A stretch of 64,000 nucleotides of DNA from contig JAGVMN010000016.1 in NCBI GenBank assembly GCA_020053795.1, positions 20,848-84,847 of the forward strand, given 5' to 3'. Under the pieces are notes generated by a model that had not been told where the DNA came from, did no database searches, and saw only the letters and a program-made list of their open reading frames with translations. This document shows, in pieces, positions 1 to 9,816 of this stretch. How positions within the stretch are numbered: position 1 is the stretch's first letter; every line of letters begins with the position of its first letter. A program made the position numbers and the translations under genes. Origin of the DNA: Bacteroidia bacterium (lineage in GTDB: Bacteria; Bacteroidota; Bacteroidia; NS11-12g; UBA9320).

Positions 1-1105
1 ACCATGGTGTGGTTCTGCACCATTTGAACCAAAATACCTGTGGTGCTACCAAATTACAAAACATCATTGTGGCATAAGCCCACCAATACGGCCCGGTAGC
101 TCGATTCAAAAAGGCATACTGTTCGTATTCAACTCCTGAATACCAGGCTATAAAAAACTCTGTGATATAAGCTAACCCGACCATAGACCCTGTTAACATA
201 ACAATTTTTGTCATGGCTTCCAAATGTCCAATAGTGATATAATTCTCCAATTTCATTGTAGAACGGGCGATAACCAACAGTGTTAGAACCATTCCAAATC
301 CGGAAAAGATAGCTCCTGCAACGAAGTATGGCGGAAAAATGGTCGTGTGCCAGCCCGGAATAACTGATGTGGCAAAGTCCATGGACACAATCGTGTGAAC
401 TGAAAGCACAAGGGGGGTAGAAATTCCTGCTAAAATCAAGGAAACAACCTCATATCGGTGCCAGGTTCTTGCCGATCCATTCCAACCCATGGCAAAAATG
501 CCATACCAGAATTTGCGAGCCTTTGTTTTTGCCCTGTCTCTGATAGTGGCGATATCGGGAATCAATCCCAAATACCAAAACAACAGGGAGACTGAAAAAT
601 ACGTAGATATCGCAAAAACGTCCCAAAGCAAAGGTGAGTTAAAATTGACCCACAATGATCCAAAAGCATTTGGTAATGGAAGTGCCCAATAGGGTCCAAC
701 CCAAACCCTGCCCATGTGAAACAGCGGAAAAATCGCTGCACACATTACGGCAAATATGGTCATGGCTTCTGCTGATCGGTTTATAGAGAGTCTCCATTTT
801 TGACGGAATAGTAGCAAAATTGCAGAAATCAATGTTCCTGCGTGACCTATACCAATCCAGAATACAAAATTAGTGATGTCCCAGCCCCACATGACTGATT
901 TATTGATTCCCCAGGTACCGATCCCCGTCCAAACGGTCCAAAACAAAGTAATTACCAATGCCATGAGGCAAACAAACGACAAGGTAAATCCAAACCACCA
1001 TGCTTTCGTAGGCTTGTTTTCGATAGGACTGCATATCTCATTGCTCACATCGGCGAATTTTTTATCGCCTAATATCAACGGCTGTCTTATTGGTGCTTCA
1101 AACAT
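1..1105 (-). CDS. actC: ActC, polytopic quinol-binding subunit of alternative complex III (3' end cut by window)
   Basis: Reading the minus strand from an ATG at 1105 gives an open frame that runs off the window edge, so about 368 codons are present and the C-terminus is missing. The translation is a hydrophobic NrfD/PsrC-like protein with many transmembrane helices, including the stretches [17 protein letters not shown] and [20 protein letters not shown]. It starts 12 bases after the ActB stop, in the order ActA-ActB-ActC typical of alternative complex III, which oxidises menaquinol and passes electrons to cytochromes or an oxidase. In the family ActC anchors the complex in the inner membrane and helps form the quinol site. 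ActD, ActE and ActF would be expected beyond the left edge. Confidence 0.9.
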   Translation of the reverse strand, partial: MFEAPIRQPLILGDKKFADVSNEICSPIENKPTKAWWFGFTLSFVCLMALVITLFWTVWTGIGTWGINKSVMWGWDITNFVFWIGIGHAGTLISAILLLFRQKWRLSINRSAEAMTIFAVMCAAIFPLFHMGRVWVGPYWALPLPNAFGSLWVNFNSPLLWDVFAISTYFSVSLLFWYLGLIPDIATIRDRAKTKARKFWYGIFAMGWNGSARTWHRYEVVSLILAGISTPLVLSVHTIVSMDFATSVIPGWHTTIFPPYFVAGAIFSGFGMVLTLLVIARSTMKLENYITIGHLEAMTKIVMLTGSMVGLAYITEFFIAWYSGVEYEQYAFLNRATGPYWWAYATMMFCNLVAPQVFWFKWCRTTPW

Positions 1106-1117
1106 TTTTCAGTTTTA

Positions 1118-4100
1118 TTATGAATGGTGTGGTTTCGTGTTAGTTGATTTGTTGTTTCTGATTTTGGTCAAATAAGCAACCTTTGGCTTCGTATCCAATT
1201 CTTCAAGCAAATGATATGAACGCTCGTTTTTATACAATTTGCTCAATTCGCTTTCCGGATCGTTTAAGTCGCCAAAAACAATAGCTCCTGATGGACAGGT
1301 TCTGGCACAGGCAACTTTGGCATCGCCATCTTTCAACTTTCTGTTTTCTCTTTTCGCGGTCAGCTTTGCTGACTGAATGTTTTGAATACAGAAACTGCAT
1401 TTCTCCATTACCCCTCTTGTTCTCATGGTAACGTCAGGATTGATAACCATTTTGCCGAGGTCGTTATTGAAATGGTAATCAAATTGGTCGTTGTCGTTAT
1501 ATCTGAACCAATTGAAACGTCTTACTTTGTATGGGCAGTTATTTCCGCAATATTTGGTACCAATACAACGGTTATAGGTCATTTGGTTCAATCCTTCACT
1601 GCTGTGAGTGGTTGCCAATACCGGGCAAACGGTTTCACAAGGTGCGTGATCACAATGCTGACACATAAGCGGCATGTGAACCACTTTTACATTTTCATAA
1701 TGAACCTGAGGTTTTCCTGCTTTTGTATTTTGTTTGGTTAGTGCGTCAATGTCTTTTTCTTTGGTTAGGAAACCTTTATCACTTTCAAAACTGTAGTAAC
1801 GATCTATTCTTATCCAGTGCATCTCTCTACGCATGCGAACTTCGTCTCTACCTACAACCGGTACATTATTCTCAATACTGCAACTAACCACACAAGCTCC
1901 GCAACCGGTACAGGCATTCAGGTCAATAGCCATCCCCCAGTGGTGACCGGTAGAATAATCATATTCATCCCAAAGTGAAATCAAATCATGCTTGTGATGA
2001 TTGGTTACAAAAGGATCTTTCTTGTATTCTTCAAATGTTGCCTCCCTGATAATGTCTCTTCCTTCTATCGAATGGTGAGACTGTGTTTGGGCCAATTCAT
2101 AACCACTGCCGATTTTCTCAATTCTAATCTCTGAAGTTCGGATGTAGGTTGATGTTCCGTTCATTAATAAAACAAAAGGGAAAGCATTTTTTCCCAGATT
2201 TTTCAAATCGTTCTCCCCTGCACCCGGAACCATTCTTCCGTAACCCAATGCGATACCAATGGTTCCCCTCGCTTGTCCGGGCTGAATAAGCACAGGCAAA
2301 GAGTCTATTACATTACCACCTACTGACACTTTTACCAAATCGCCTTGCTCCAATTTTCTTTTCTCGGCTTCAGTTTTGGAAATGGTCAGGTAATTATCGT
2401 AACATACTTTGGTAATAGGGTCCGGCAGTTCATGTACCCATGGATTGTTTGCCCATGAACCATCTCTGGGTCCTACCTTTTGATATAATATTAAATCAGT
2501 CTCCGGCAATGTTTTGGTAGATGATTCAATGACAGCAACAGCATCATTGATAAGAGCATTCATAGATGGTACCGAAGCCGGTTTTTCTCCGCTTGAATAA
2601 AATCCATCATGAAGAGCCTGATCCCAGTTAGTTGTAACGTTTGCCGCCGCAATACTCTTAACATATTCATAAGCCCCTGACTTGTCTCCACTTGGTTTTA
2701 ATGCGTTTCCCGACCAGGTTAGCAAAGATTCAAAGGCCTGACGGGTATTGAATACCGGGCTAATGGTTGGTTGAGAAAATACGAAACGACCTGCTTGTGG
2801 TTCCAAAACATCCCACGATTCCAAAAAGTGAGCATCAGGGGCAACAAATCCAGCCATTCCGGAAGTCTCATCAGGAGCATTTGCTGTGCTGATAACAAGC
2901 TCTGCTTTCTTCAAAGCATCGGTTATTTTTTTGGCTGAATGGTAGGAATACACAGGGTTGGTATTGACAAATAAAACCCCCTTTACAGAGCCTTCTGAAA
3001 GATCGTTTACAAACTTTTCAAATTCGGTTTCAGAGTATTGGGAAACATTCAGATTATTATCGAGGTCAATAGTATTGCCATAGTTGCCTAATAAAATATT
3101 GATTGCATTAACGATTAATTGACAGTCGGTGTCGTTTGACTTTGAAACAACCAGACTTTTGCCTTTCGCATTCCAAAGATCTTCGGCAGCTCTGGCAATG
3201 GCTCCTCCGGCTAGTTCTTCACTTGTTGCAGACGGTATCAAACCTGCACCACCCTTTGCAGCCAGCTTATTGTATAGGCTAATCAAATACAGGCCTTCTC
3301 TTGATTCACGCATGGGAACCCTTGAATCGGCGTTTGAACCGGTCAGAGATAGTAACGACTCGAACTGGATATGTCTGGACATTACCTCATTGCCGGGAAT
3401 TCTAAGTTTTCTGTAATCTTTAGAAAACCTCACCGGAGATATCCATGTTCCCAGAAAGTCCGCTCCAAAACTCACAACAACCTCGGCCTTGTCAAATTTG
3501 TACATCGGAATCACTTTTCTGCCGAAAGATTTCTCGTTGGCGATTAGCATTCCGGAATAAGAAATAGGATCGTAAACCACTGTTTGTGCAGTTGGATATT
3601 TTTCGATGAATTTACTGATGGCGGCCTTCAGAACCAAACTTGTATTTGTTCTGGTAATAATTCTTATGGAACCACCTGAAGCTGCTATGCTCCCTAATTT
3701 TGCCGTAATTTGGCTATCAAAAAGATTCCAATCGGCAACATCCTTTGATTTTATCTGAGGGTTCTTGTAACGGTTGGTATCATACAACGATAATATGCTC
3801 GCTTGTCCGGTTGCACAAAGCCCGCCTCCCGAAAGATCAGACAAATCATTGCCTTCAAGTTTTATTGGACGACCCTCTCTTACCTTAACAATTATTGGAA
3901 ATCCTTCGTTATAAACACCCAAATTAGACGCATAGTACAATGGAACACCAGGTGTTACATTTTCAGGTTTAACCAAGTAAGGTATGGCATATTTAACCGG
4001 GGTTTTATTGCATGAAGCCAGAGAAACTGCGGCAACGCTGAAACCAAAAAATTTCAAAAAATCCCGTCGGTTAGAGTTGAATGACATTTGGCCGCTAAAG

Positions 4101-4210
4101 GCTTCATCCAATGGAAGACCTTCCGAAAATTCGTTTTTCTGAGCCTCAACAAAAGAGGATTCACTTGCCAACTCTTCGAAACCTTTCCAGTATTGATGTT
4201 TGCGTCGCAT
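1118..4210 (-). CDS. actB: ActB, molybdopterin-oxidoreductase-like plus ferredoxin-like iron-sulfur subunit of alternative complex III
   Basis: The 1030-residue protein has a Tat-like segment near residues 47-67 (NRRDFLKFFG, then a hydrophobic run ending in ASC). A molybdopterin-oxidoreductase-like domain follows up to about residue 740. The C-terminal ferredoxin part runs from about 765 to 1000 and carries the cysteine motifs CTGCGACVVSC, CQHCDHAPCETVCP, CIGTKYCGNNCP and CSFCIQNIQ with a later CARTCP. This fusion is diagnostic for ActB, in which the large domain has lost the molybdenum cofactor and the Fe-S clusters carry electrons between quinol and haem subunits. It lies 29 bases after actA and 12 bases before actC, evidently one operon. 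A complex iron-sulfur molybdoenzyme is the only alternative, and the neighbours make that unlikely. Confidence 0.93.
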   Translation of the reverse strand: MRRKHQYWKGFEELASESSFVEAQKNEFSEGLPLDEAFSGQMSFNSNRRDFLKFFGFSVAAVSLASCNKTPVKYAIPYLVKPENVTPGVPLYYASNLGVYNEGFPIIVKVREGRPIKLEGNDLSDLSGGGLCATGQASILSLYDTNRYKNPQIKSKDVADWNLFDSQITAKLGSIAASGGSIRIITRTNTSLVLKAAISKFIEKYPTAQTVVYDPISYSGMLIANEKSFGRKVIPMYKFDKAEVVVSFGADFLGTWISPVRFSKDYRKLRIPGNEVMSRHIQFESLLSLTGSNADSRVPMRESREGLYLISLYNKLAAKGGAGLIPSATSEELAGGAIARAAEDLWNAKGKSLVVSKSNDTDCQLIVNAINILLGNYGNTIDLDNNLNVSQYSETEFEKFVNDLSEGSVKGVLFVNTNPVYSYHSAKKITDALKKAELVISTANAPDETSGMAGFVAPDAHFLESWDVLEPQAGRFVFSQPTISPVFNTRQAFESLLTWSGNALKPSGDKSGAYEYVKSIAAANVTTNWDQALHDGFYSSGEKPASVPSMNALINDAVAVIESSTKTLPETDLILYQKVGPRDGSWANNPWVHELPDPITKVCYDNYLTISKTEAEKRKLEQGDLVKVSVGGNVIDSLPVLIQPGQARGTIGIALGYGRMVPGAGENDLKNLGKNAFPFVLLMNGTSTYIRTSEIRIEKIGSGYELAQTQSHHSIEGRDIIREATFEEYKKDPFVTNHHKHDLISLWDEYDYSTGHHWGMAIDLNACTGCGACVVSCSIENNVPVVGRDEVRMRREMHWIRIDRYYSFESDKGFLTKEKDIDALTKQNTKAGKPQVHYENVKVVHMPLMCQHCDHAPCETVCPVLATTHSSEGLNQMTYNRCIGTKYCGNNCPYKVRRFNWFRYNDNDQFDYHFNNDLGKMVINPDVTMRTRGVMEKCSFCIQNIQSAKLTAKRENRKLKDGDAKVACARTCPSGAIVFGDLNDPESELSKLYKNERSYHLLEELDTKPKVAYLTKIRNNKSTNTKPHHS

Positions 4211-4239
4211 TTATGCTGATTGTTTTCTTGTTTTAATAA

Positions 4240-5160
4240 TTAATAATGACACTTACCACATTCCAATCCACCGTTCTCGGCAACCGTAACATGATACTTT
4301 CCTTCTTTAAGTGACTTACGATGTGCGGCTTCGTAATAGTCATTTCCCAAATCAATCCCACGCTGCTTATGGCAATCTAAACACCACACCATTTGAAGCG
4401 ATGCAAATTGGTAAACTCTATCCATTTCCTGCACGGGACCATGACAGGTCTGACATTCCAATTTTCCGACTTTCACATGCTGCGAATGGTTGAAGTAAGA
4501 CAGATCAGGAAGGTTGTGTATCCGCACCCATTTAATAGGCTGTTGTTTGTAATTTGGTATGTACTCTCGTTTTACCCCGTCAAAACCAATGGCATCATAT
4601 ATTTTCTGTATTTCCGGAGAAATTTTACCGTCATATTTTGCGGTGGCCTGTACATATTTATGACAATTCATGCATGTGTTTGCAGATGGAATGCTGGCCG
4701 ACTTGCTTTTATCAGCTGTACTATGGCAATACTTACAATCAAGTTGCAACTCTCCTTCTCCCAATCCGGCATGAAGCTTATGTGAAAAGTTGATAGGTTG
4801 CGTTGGGGAATAATCCTGTTGAACACCAATCTCATCCATGGCATATTTATAACCCCAACCACCTAAAACAATAATAATACCTGTAACCACGATTAAAGAA
4901 ACTATTATTGGGTTCCATCTTGAAACGACGGGCTGAATCTTTCTTTGATAATAAGATGGTTCAACAAGTTCGATTTGTTTTTCCCTGACGATTCGTTTCA
5001 GATTTCTGGTAACGCCAAAAAGCAATCCACCAATTAAAACCAACACTGCAAACAAAACCAATACTGTAATAAAAGTTGAATCATTGTAGAATTCGGAACC
5101 GCCTTGCGAGAAGCTTGCCAGAGGCAATAAAAACAACAAGAAAGATGAATATTTCTTCAT
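4240..5160 (-). CDS. actA: ActA, pentahaem cytochrome c subunit of alternative complex III
   Basis: The 306-residue protein starts with a hydrophobic signal segment (MKKYSSFLLFLLPLASFSQ). A transmembrane helix follows near residues 30-48 and another near 84-104. Five CxxCH haem-binding motifs are visible: CKYCH, CMNCH, CQTCH, CLDCH and CGKCH, the last at the extreme C-terminus. This matches ActA, the pentahaem cytochrome c of alternative complex III, facing the periplasm and passing electrons to soluble acceptors. It is the first gene of the actABC operon read on the minus strand. The 200 bases between it and the phoH stop should hold the operon promoter, but I could not single out a convincing box. 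Confidence 0.9.
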   Translation of the reverse strand: MKKYSSFLLFLLPLASFSQGGSEFYNDSTFITVLVLFAVLVLIGGLLFGVTRNLKRIVREKQIELVEPSYYQRKIQPVVSRWNPIIVSLIVVTGIIIVLGGWGYKYAMDEIGVQQDYSPTQPINFSHKLHAGLGEGELQLDCKYCHSTADKSKSASIPSANTCMNCHKYVQATAKYDGKISPEIQKIYDAIGFDGVKREYIPNYKQQPIKWVRIHNLPDLSYFNHSQHVKVGKLECQTCHGPVQEMDRVYQFASLQMVWCLDCHKQRGIDLGNDYYEAAHRKSLKEGKYHVTVAENGGLECGKCHY

Positions 5161-5361
5161 AAATTGTGTGCCGTTCGGTTAATTAATTGAGCTTTCGAGG
5201 TCAAAAAATGCGGTGCAAATATAGAGTACATAACAAAGTGGCAATCTTCAAAATTTGCACATGACGGCAATTTAGATTTCGTCTAAATAAAGAGCGTAAT
5301 ATATTTATAATCAAATAATTAAAAACGATTATCTCTTTGTCCTTATAGATTTATTCACAGA

Positions 5362-6324
5362 CTATTTCGGCATTAGAGTCATGTTATCGGAGGCATATGC
5401 CTTTATAATCTCTTTTACCAGTCTGTGACGAACAACATCCTCGATATCCAGTTCGACCACTTCGATTCCGGAAATTCCGGAAAGCAATCTTACCGCCCGT
5501 TTCAATCCCGATGTTTGTGCCTTCGGCAAATCAACCTGACTCAAATCTCCGGTGACAATTACCTTTGCATGCGGGCCCATTCTTGTTAAGAACATTTTCA
5601 ACTGCACATCGGTGGCGTTCTGGGCTTCGTCCAAAATAATGAAACAATTATCCAGTGTTCTCCCACGCATGAATGCCATAGGGGCAATTTCAATAGTCCC
5701 ATTTTCTATGTACTTGGCATATTTCTCAGGCGGAATCATATCCTGCAGAGAATCGTAAAGCGGCCTCAAATAAGGATCTATTTTTTCCTTTAAATCACCA
5801 GGCAGGAAACCAAGATTCTCTCCGGCTTCAACGGCAGGTCGGGCCAGTATTATTCTTTTCACCTGTTTATCTTTCAATGAACGCACAGCTATGGCAACCG
5901 CAGTATAGGTCTTTCCGGTACCGGCAGGCCCTAAAGCAAAAACCACATCATTTTTGGCAACAACTTCAACTAATTTTATTTGATTCGGCGTTCTGGCTCT
6001 GATAATTTTTCCGTTTGGGCCATAAACAAGAACGAGAACGTCTTCTTTCACCTCCTTTAACTTTTGCGGATAAGATGAATCTATTAATTCATCAACTTCT
6101 GCAAAAGAAAAATGCGGGTTCATCTCCAGAATTCTGATCATTTCTTCTACCCGAACTTCAAGCAGGGCTATATGCTCTTCCGGCCCCAAAACTTTTATTT
6201 CATTTCCGCGGGACGATATGTTGAGCGTAGGAAATTTTCTTTTTAGATATTGGATGGCATCTTTACCTGCATCAAAAAACTCTGCCTGATTCTGCCGATC
6301 TATTACAATTATTTTTTCTGTCAA
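5362..6324 (-). CDS. phoH: PhoH family ATPase
   Basis: This is a cytoplasmic P-loop ATPase of the PhoH family. Walker A is GPAGTGKTYTA near residue 130 and Walker B is FIILDEAQN, followed by motifs typical of the family (VTGDLSQVDLP, VVRHRLVKEII). The frame is open up to a TTG at 6399, but family members usually begin close to the segment TEKIIVID. I therefore place the start at the TTG at 6324, which gives 320 residues and leaves about 80 bases between this gene and the divergent gene at 6405. The upstream TTG would leave only 5 bases. PhoH proteins are linked to RNA metabolism and, in some species, to phosphate starvation. Nothing here shows a link to the pst operon 20 kb away. Confidence 0.88.
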   Translation of the reverse strand: MTEKIIVIDRQNQAEFFDAGKDAIQYLKRKFPTLNISSRGNEIKVLGPEEHIALLEVRVEEMIRILEMNPHFSFAEVDELIDSSYPQKLKEVKEDVLVLVYGPNGKIIRARTPNQIKLVEVVAKNDVVFALGPAGTGKTYTAVAIAVRSLKDKQVKRIILARPAVEAGENLGFLPGDLKEKIDPYLRPLYDSLQDMIPPEKYAKYIENGTIEIAPMAFMRGRTLDNCFIILDEAQNATDVQLKMFLTRMGPHAKVIVTGDLSQVDLPKAQTSGLKRAVRLLSGISGIEVVELDIEDVVRHRLVKEIIKAYASDNMTLMPK

Positions 6325-6404
6325 ATTTATGAAAATTAAAAAGCTTTTTCTCTGTCTTGTTAAGGTGTTAATTTCGTTGCCAAATTTATGAACATTCAAT
6401 CAAA

Positions 6405-7175
6405 TTGGGAATAATAACTCTTACAACAGATTTTGGGATAGATTCGCACTATCTAGTTTCAGTAAAAGCAGTTTTGTTTTCCGGCAGTTCAGACATCAGA
6501 GTACTCGACATCTCCCACAGCATCGAGCGTTTTGATATTAATGAAGCGGCCTATGTCATCAATTTGGTTAGGAAAGATTTTCCCGCAAACACCATTCATA
6601 TAATTGCCATTGACACCGAAAGTCTGGAAGGACAGCGAATTCTTTGTGTCAAAAGTCAGGGACAATTTTTTATTGTTCCTGATAATGGCATCATTTCTCT
6701 GATTGAGCCTGACGGGTATTACGAAGTTTTTGAATTTAAAAGACAACCAGATAGTTCTTTTATAGTGAGAGATGTGATGGCAATTCAGGCAATCGAATTG
6801 ATCAAACAAAATTATCAACCTGAAAAACTCTTCGGAAAAACCGATGGCATCAACAAGAAATTAGCAATAAATCCTGTTGTAAACAATGATACTTTACAGG
6901 GAACCATCGTTTATGTGGATTCTTATGGAAATGCTTTTACCAATATCACAAGAACGGCTTTTGACGACTTTGTGAAAAGCAAAAAGTTTCGTATAATTTT
7001 GAGCCATTTCGAGTTTGTTGACAAAATACACCGGAAAATCACTGACGAAGCGGAAGGTCAAACGGTCTGTATTTTCAACGAGAATGGCTACCTGATGATT
7101 AGAATCAATCAGGGAAAAGCTTCCCAATTGTACAACTTGCGTAAATCAAAACCCATAATGATTGAACTTTTATGA
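6405..7175 (+). CDS. SAM hydroxide adenosyltransferase (DUF62 family)
   Basis: The 256-residue protein shows the marks of the DUF62/SAM hydrolase family, which splits S-adenosylmethionine with water into adenosine and methionine. Visible motifs are the N-terminal TLTTDFG, LDISHSIERFDINEAAYV, FIVPDNGIISLI and, in the C-terminal domain, VYVDSYGNAFTNI. The only usable start is a TTG at 6405, because the frame upstream has no ATG. The gene diverges from phoH, and a 12-base sequence (CAAATTTATGAA) occurs twice between them, at 6322 and 6381. Its stop overlaps the ATG of the next gene by 4 bases, so the two are translationally coupled. The fluorinase/chlorinase branch of the family is less likely from the general bacterial context. 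Confidence 0.88.
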   Translation: MGIITLTTDFGIDSHYLVSVKAVLFSGSSDIRVLDISHSIERFDINEAAYVINLVRKDFPANTIHIIAIDTESLEGQRILCVKSQGQFFIVPDNGIISLIEPDGYYEVFEFKRQPDSSFIVRDVMAIQAIELIKQNYQPEKLFGKTDGINKKLAINPVVNNDTLQGTIVYVDSYGNAFTNITRTAFDDFVKSKKFRIILSHFEFVDKIHRKITDEAEGQTVCIFNENGYLMIRINQGKASQLYNLRKSKPIMIELL

Positions 7176-7459
7176 TTATTAGATTAGTGAAAATTATATT
7201 AGAACCAGAAAATGGCATAGCATTTAAAGAATTATTTGAACAGGTTAGACACGAGATTGGCAATTTTGAAGGATGCACCAGGCTCGATCTGCTCGAAGAC
7301 ATACGTTTACCAAATGTTTTTTTTACGTATAGTGAGTGGGAAAGCGAAATTGCTCTTGAAAATTACAGAAAATCTCCATTATTTGCGGGCATCTGGGAAA
7401 AAACAAAGGTAATGTTTTCGAAAAAAGCTGAGGCTTGGAGTACACAAAGGGTTGACTAA
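7172..7459 (+). CDS. Antibiotic biosynthesis monooxygenase (ABM) fold protein
   Basis: This 95-residue protein has the dimeric alpha-beta barrel pattern of the ABM superfamily: a start strand MIIRLVKIIL, a helix around ELFEQVRHEIGNFEGC, a central strand with FTYSEWES, and a helix with ENYRKSPLFAGIWEKT. Small ABM proteins act as monooxygenases on quinones and related substrates, but many have no known role, so only the fold can be named. The ATG overlaps the stop of the SAM hydroxide adenosyltransferase gene (ATGA-type overlap), so the two are almost certainly co-transcribed. Nothing in the sequence tells the substrate. Confidence 0.8.
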   Translation: MIIRLVKIILEPENGIAFKELFEQVRHEIGNFEGCTRLDLLEDIRLPNVFFTYSEWESEIALENYRKSPLFAGIWEKTKVMFSKKAEAWSTQRVD

Positions 7460-7488
7460 TTTGAAAGAAAACCACAATATTGATAAAC

Positions 7489-9816
7489 ATGAATAACATG
7501 AATAAGATGAGACGAATTTCCTTGTTGCAGTCAATTTGTTTTTTGACCTTAATTTTATTGGCCGCAAATGTAAATGCACAAGATTACTTAGATATCGCTG
7601 AGGTTTCTTATGATGACGGAGCTTATAAAAAAGCGTTGAAAAATGCCATGGAAGCCACCGAAGACCCTGATTACAAAAAAGAACCAAAGGCTTATTATCT
7701 GGTTGCCCTCAGCCTCTCTAAGTTATACGACGATCCCTACTATCTCGAGAAAAACCCTGAAACCATTAAAGAGGCTATGAAATACCTCTCCAAGGGTGTA
7801 GAAAAAGACCCCGGAACAAAGGAATATGCCAATTACAAGGAATTGATAGACACGCTCATTCAAAAAAACAACAAAGAAGCTGATGGATTTTATAAGACCA
7901 ATAAACTGAGTAAAGCTCTTAAAGCTTATCAGGAATCTTTTCGATTGGGTAGCGATACTGTGGCATTTTACTGGACCGGCAAGGTGAGTATGGACATGCT
8001 CGACACCGCTGTTGGCCGTGATGTTTACAGCACTTTGATCACCTGGTACGACGAAACATTTTCTGCTTCGGGAGACAATTCAAAATTCGTTGAAGATCCC
8101 TTTCTATATTTTGCCAATTATCACTGGACACGGAAAAACTATGATTCAGCAAGTTACTATTTAGAAATGGGTCGAAGAATATTCGGGCCAAAACCGGGGC
8201 TTAATTTTTATCTTTACAGCATAGGAACCGAACAGGTAAACACACTTCCACCCAGCACCCTGCTTTTAGAAACTATAAAAAAATATCTTGGCTTCTTCCC
8301 TGCCGATACTTTTTTTAGCCGAAAGGAAAATGCCCTATACTTGTATTTGATACGAACCAATCTCAGCAAGGGAGATACCCTTCCGGTTGATATGATGCTT
8401 CATGAGTTTTGCAATCAAAAATCTGAGAGAGCCACCTCAACCGATGTAGCTAAATATATGGCCGCGGACGAATTTGTAGAAGAAAAGCCCGAAAATGTTC
8501 TTTGGATGGTGTCTAATTACTATTTCAACAATGGCCATAATGCTGCTGCCAATTTCACAGCCAAACGCTATATTGAAAAAACGGCAGACTCCAATACTAA
8601 TACCGATCTTGAAAACCGTTGGGTGGTTATTATTGACTATTCCAACAAAAGCAAAAGCCTCGCCTACACTCAAATGCTTATTGCGACAGCTATGCAACTG
8701 TTTCCCGATTCCAAGTCTTTAAAAGATATGAGACGTACCATAACAATGGCAGCTCTTGAAAAGGATTTAAAAGTTACCGACAAAGGTGCCTTGCGTGAAT
8801 TGATCAATGCCCAGGAAGACCTAAAAGGAAATGCCGCTGTATCTAAAGTGTATATGGACAATTTAATGGGTTACATAGACGGATTGATTTTTAACAAGCA
8901 CTATATGCAAGCAAAAAAGGTGATTGATGATGAGAAACTGAGAGATCCTCTAAACCCGGTTTGGGCCGATAAATATATTTATCTGGCCAAAGAAGACTTT
9001 TACTTCAGCTTTTACGAAACCAGAATACGCCCTGATACAGTGGCCGGAATGATCATCAACCAATTCAAATGGAATGGAGCAACAACAGGCTGCAAAGCAG
9101 GTGATATCGATCCTAAAATTCACCAAAAGGTCGAGACCAGAATAAACTATTTCCGCAGGAATGCCAATGTGCCTTTGATTTATCTCGACCCTCAATTAAA
9201 TGACTGGTGCCAGAAAGCAGTTCTGATGATGGAATCGAACCGCAAACTGGATCACGAACCTACGAAAACATGGACCTGTTACTCGCCGGAAGGAGCAGAA
9301 GCCGCTAAATATTCCTTGTTAAGCCAGAATTCTAACACAACCATGGCCATTACCGGCTTTGTAGCCGATAATAACAATACCAGTCTGGGCAACAGACGTT
9401 GGATGCTTTATTACAACAGCAAATCGTTTGGTCATGGCTCTACGGACAACTATTGCTCTATATGGGCTTTGGACGACAGTGGTAGTACGGATACTTCGAT
9501 TTACAAAGACCAATTCGTAGCATGGCCGCCGGAAGGTTATTTGCCCAAAATGGTTGTTTTCAAAAACTGGTCTTTCAGTATTTACCGCGATTTGAAAGGA
9601 GCCAACGTGACAATGACTGAAAACGGTAAACCGGTGGTCATTAAACAACATCCCTTGGTAGAAGGTTATGGAATGCCAACGTTGGTTTGGACACCTGAAG
9701 TTGACTTAGCCGGAAATACTGCAAACAGAAACTTCGAAGTATCAATAAAACTGACCGATGGCAGACTCTACAAATTTATGGTCAATGCTTTTGACTTTGA
9801 TCCGGTGGGGTATTAG
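7489..9816 (+). CDS. Large secreted protein with TPR-like N-terminal part and CAP/SCP-like C-terminal domain
   Basis: The protein of about 775 residues starts with a signal peptide (LLQSICFLTLILLAANVNAQ). I choose the ATG at 7489; a TTG at 7480 and further in-frame ATGs are close by. Residues about 30-500 look like degenerate TPR helices (for example YLDIAEVSYDDGAYKKAL and AKYMAADEFVEEKPENVL). From about residue 560 there is a CAP/SCP-like domain with YFRRNANVPLIYLDP, KLDHEPTKTWTCYSPEG and GHGSTDNYCSIW. CAP domains are extracytoplasmic and often structural or lipid-binding; no catalytic role can be inferred. It follows the ABM gene by about 30 bases and could be in the same operon. I see no sorting tail, so it is probably periplasmic. 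Confidence 0.75.
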   Translation: MNNMNKMRRISLLQSICFLTLILLAANVNAQDYLDIAEVSYDDGAYKKALKNAMEATEDPDYKKEPKAYYLVALSLSKLYDDPYYLEKNPETIKEAMKYLSKGVEKDPGTKEYANYKELIDTLIQKNNKEADGFYKTNKLSKALKAYQESFRLGSDTVAFYWTGKVSMDMLDTAVGRDVYSTLITWYDETFSASGDNSKFVEDPFLYFANYHWTRKNYDSASYYLEMGRRIFGPKPGLNFYLYSIGTEQVNTLPPSTLLLETIKKYLGFFPADTFFSRKENALYLYLIRTNLSKGDTLPVDMMLHEFCNQKSERATSTDVAKYMAADEFVEEKPENVLWMVSNYYFNNGHNAAANFTAKRYIEKTADSNTNTDLENRWVVIIDYSNKSKSLAYTQMLIATAMQLFPDSKSLKDMRRTITMAALEKDLKVTDKGALRELINAQEDLKGNAAVSKVYMDNLMGYIDGLIFNKHYMQAKKVIDDEKLRDPLNPVWADKYIYLAKEDFYFSFYETRIRPDTVAGMIINQFKWNGATTGCKAGDIDPKIHQKVETRINYFRRNANVPLIYLDPQLNDWCQKAVLMMESNRKLDHEPTKTWTCYSPEGAEAAKYSLLSQNSNTTMAITGFVADNNNTSLGNRRWMLYYNSKSFGHGSTDNYCSIWALDDSGSTDTSIYKDQFVAWPPEGYLPKMVVFKNWSFSIYRDLKGANVTMTENGKPVVIKQHPLVEGYGMPTLVWTPEVDLAGNTANRNFEVSIKLTDGRLYKFMVNAFDFDPVGY

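Noticed and set aside
1382..1741. A plus-strand frame of 119 codons opposite actB
   Set aside because: It lies wholly opposite the iron-sulfur part of actB and reads as its antisense shadow (many Cys/His from the cluster motifs).
5161..5361. A tRNA or small RNA in this or any other gap
   Set aside because: I looked for cloverleaf arms, TTCGA loops and CCA ends in the gaps of the window and found none that holds.
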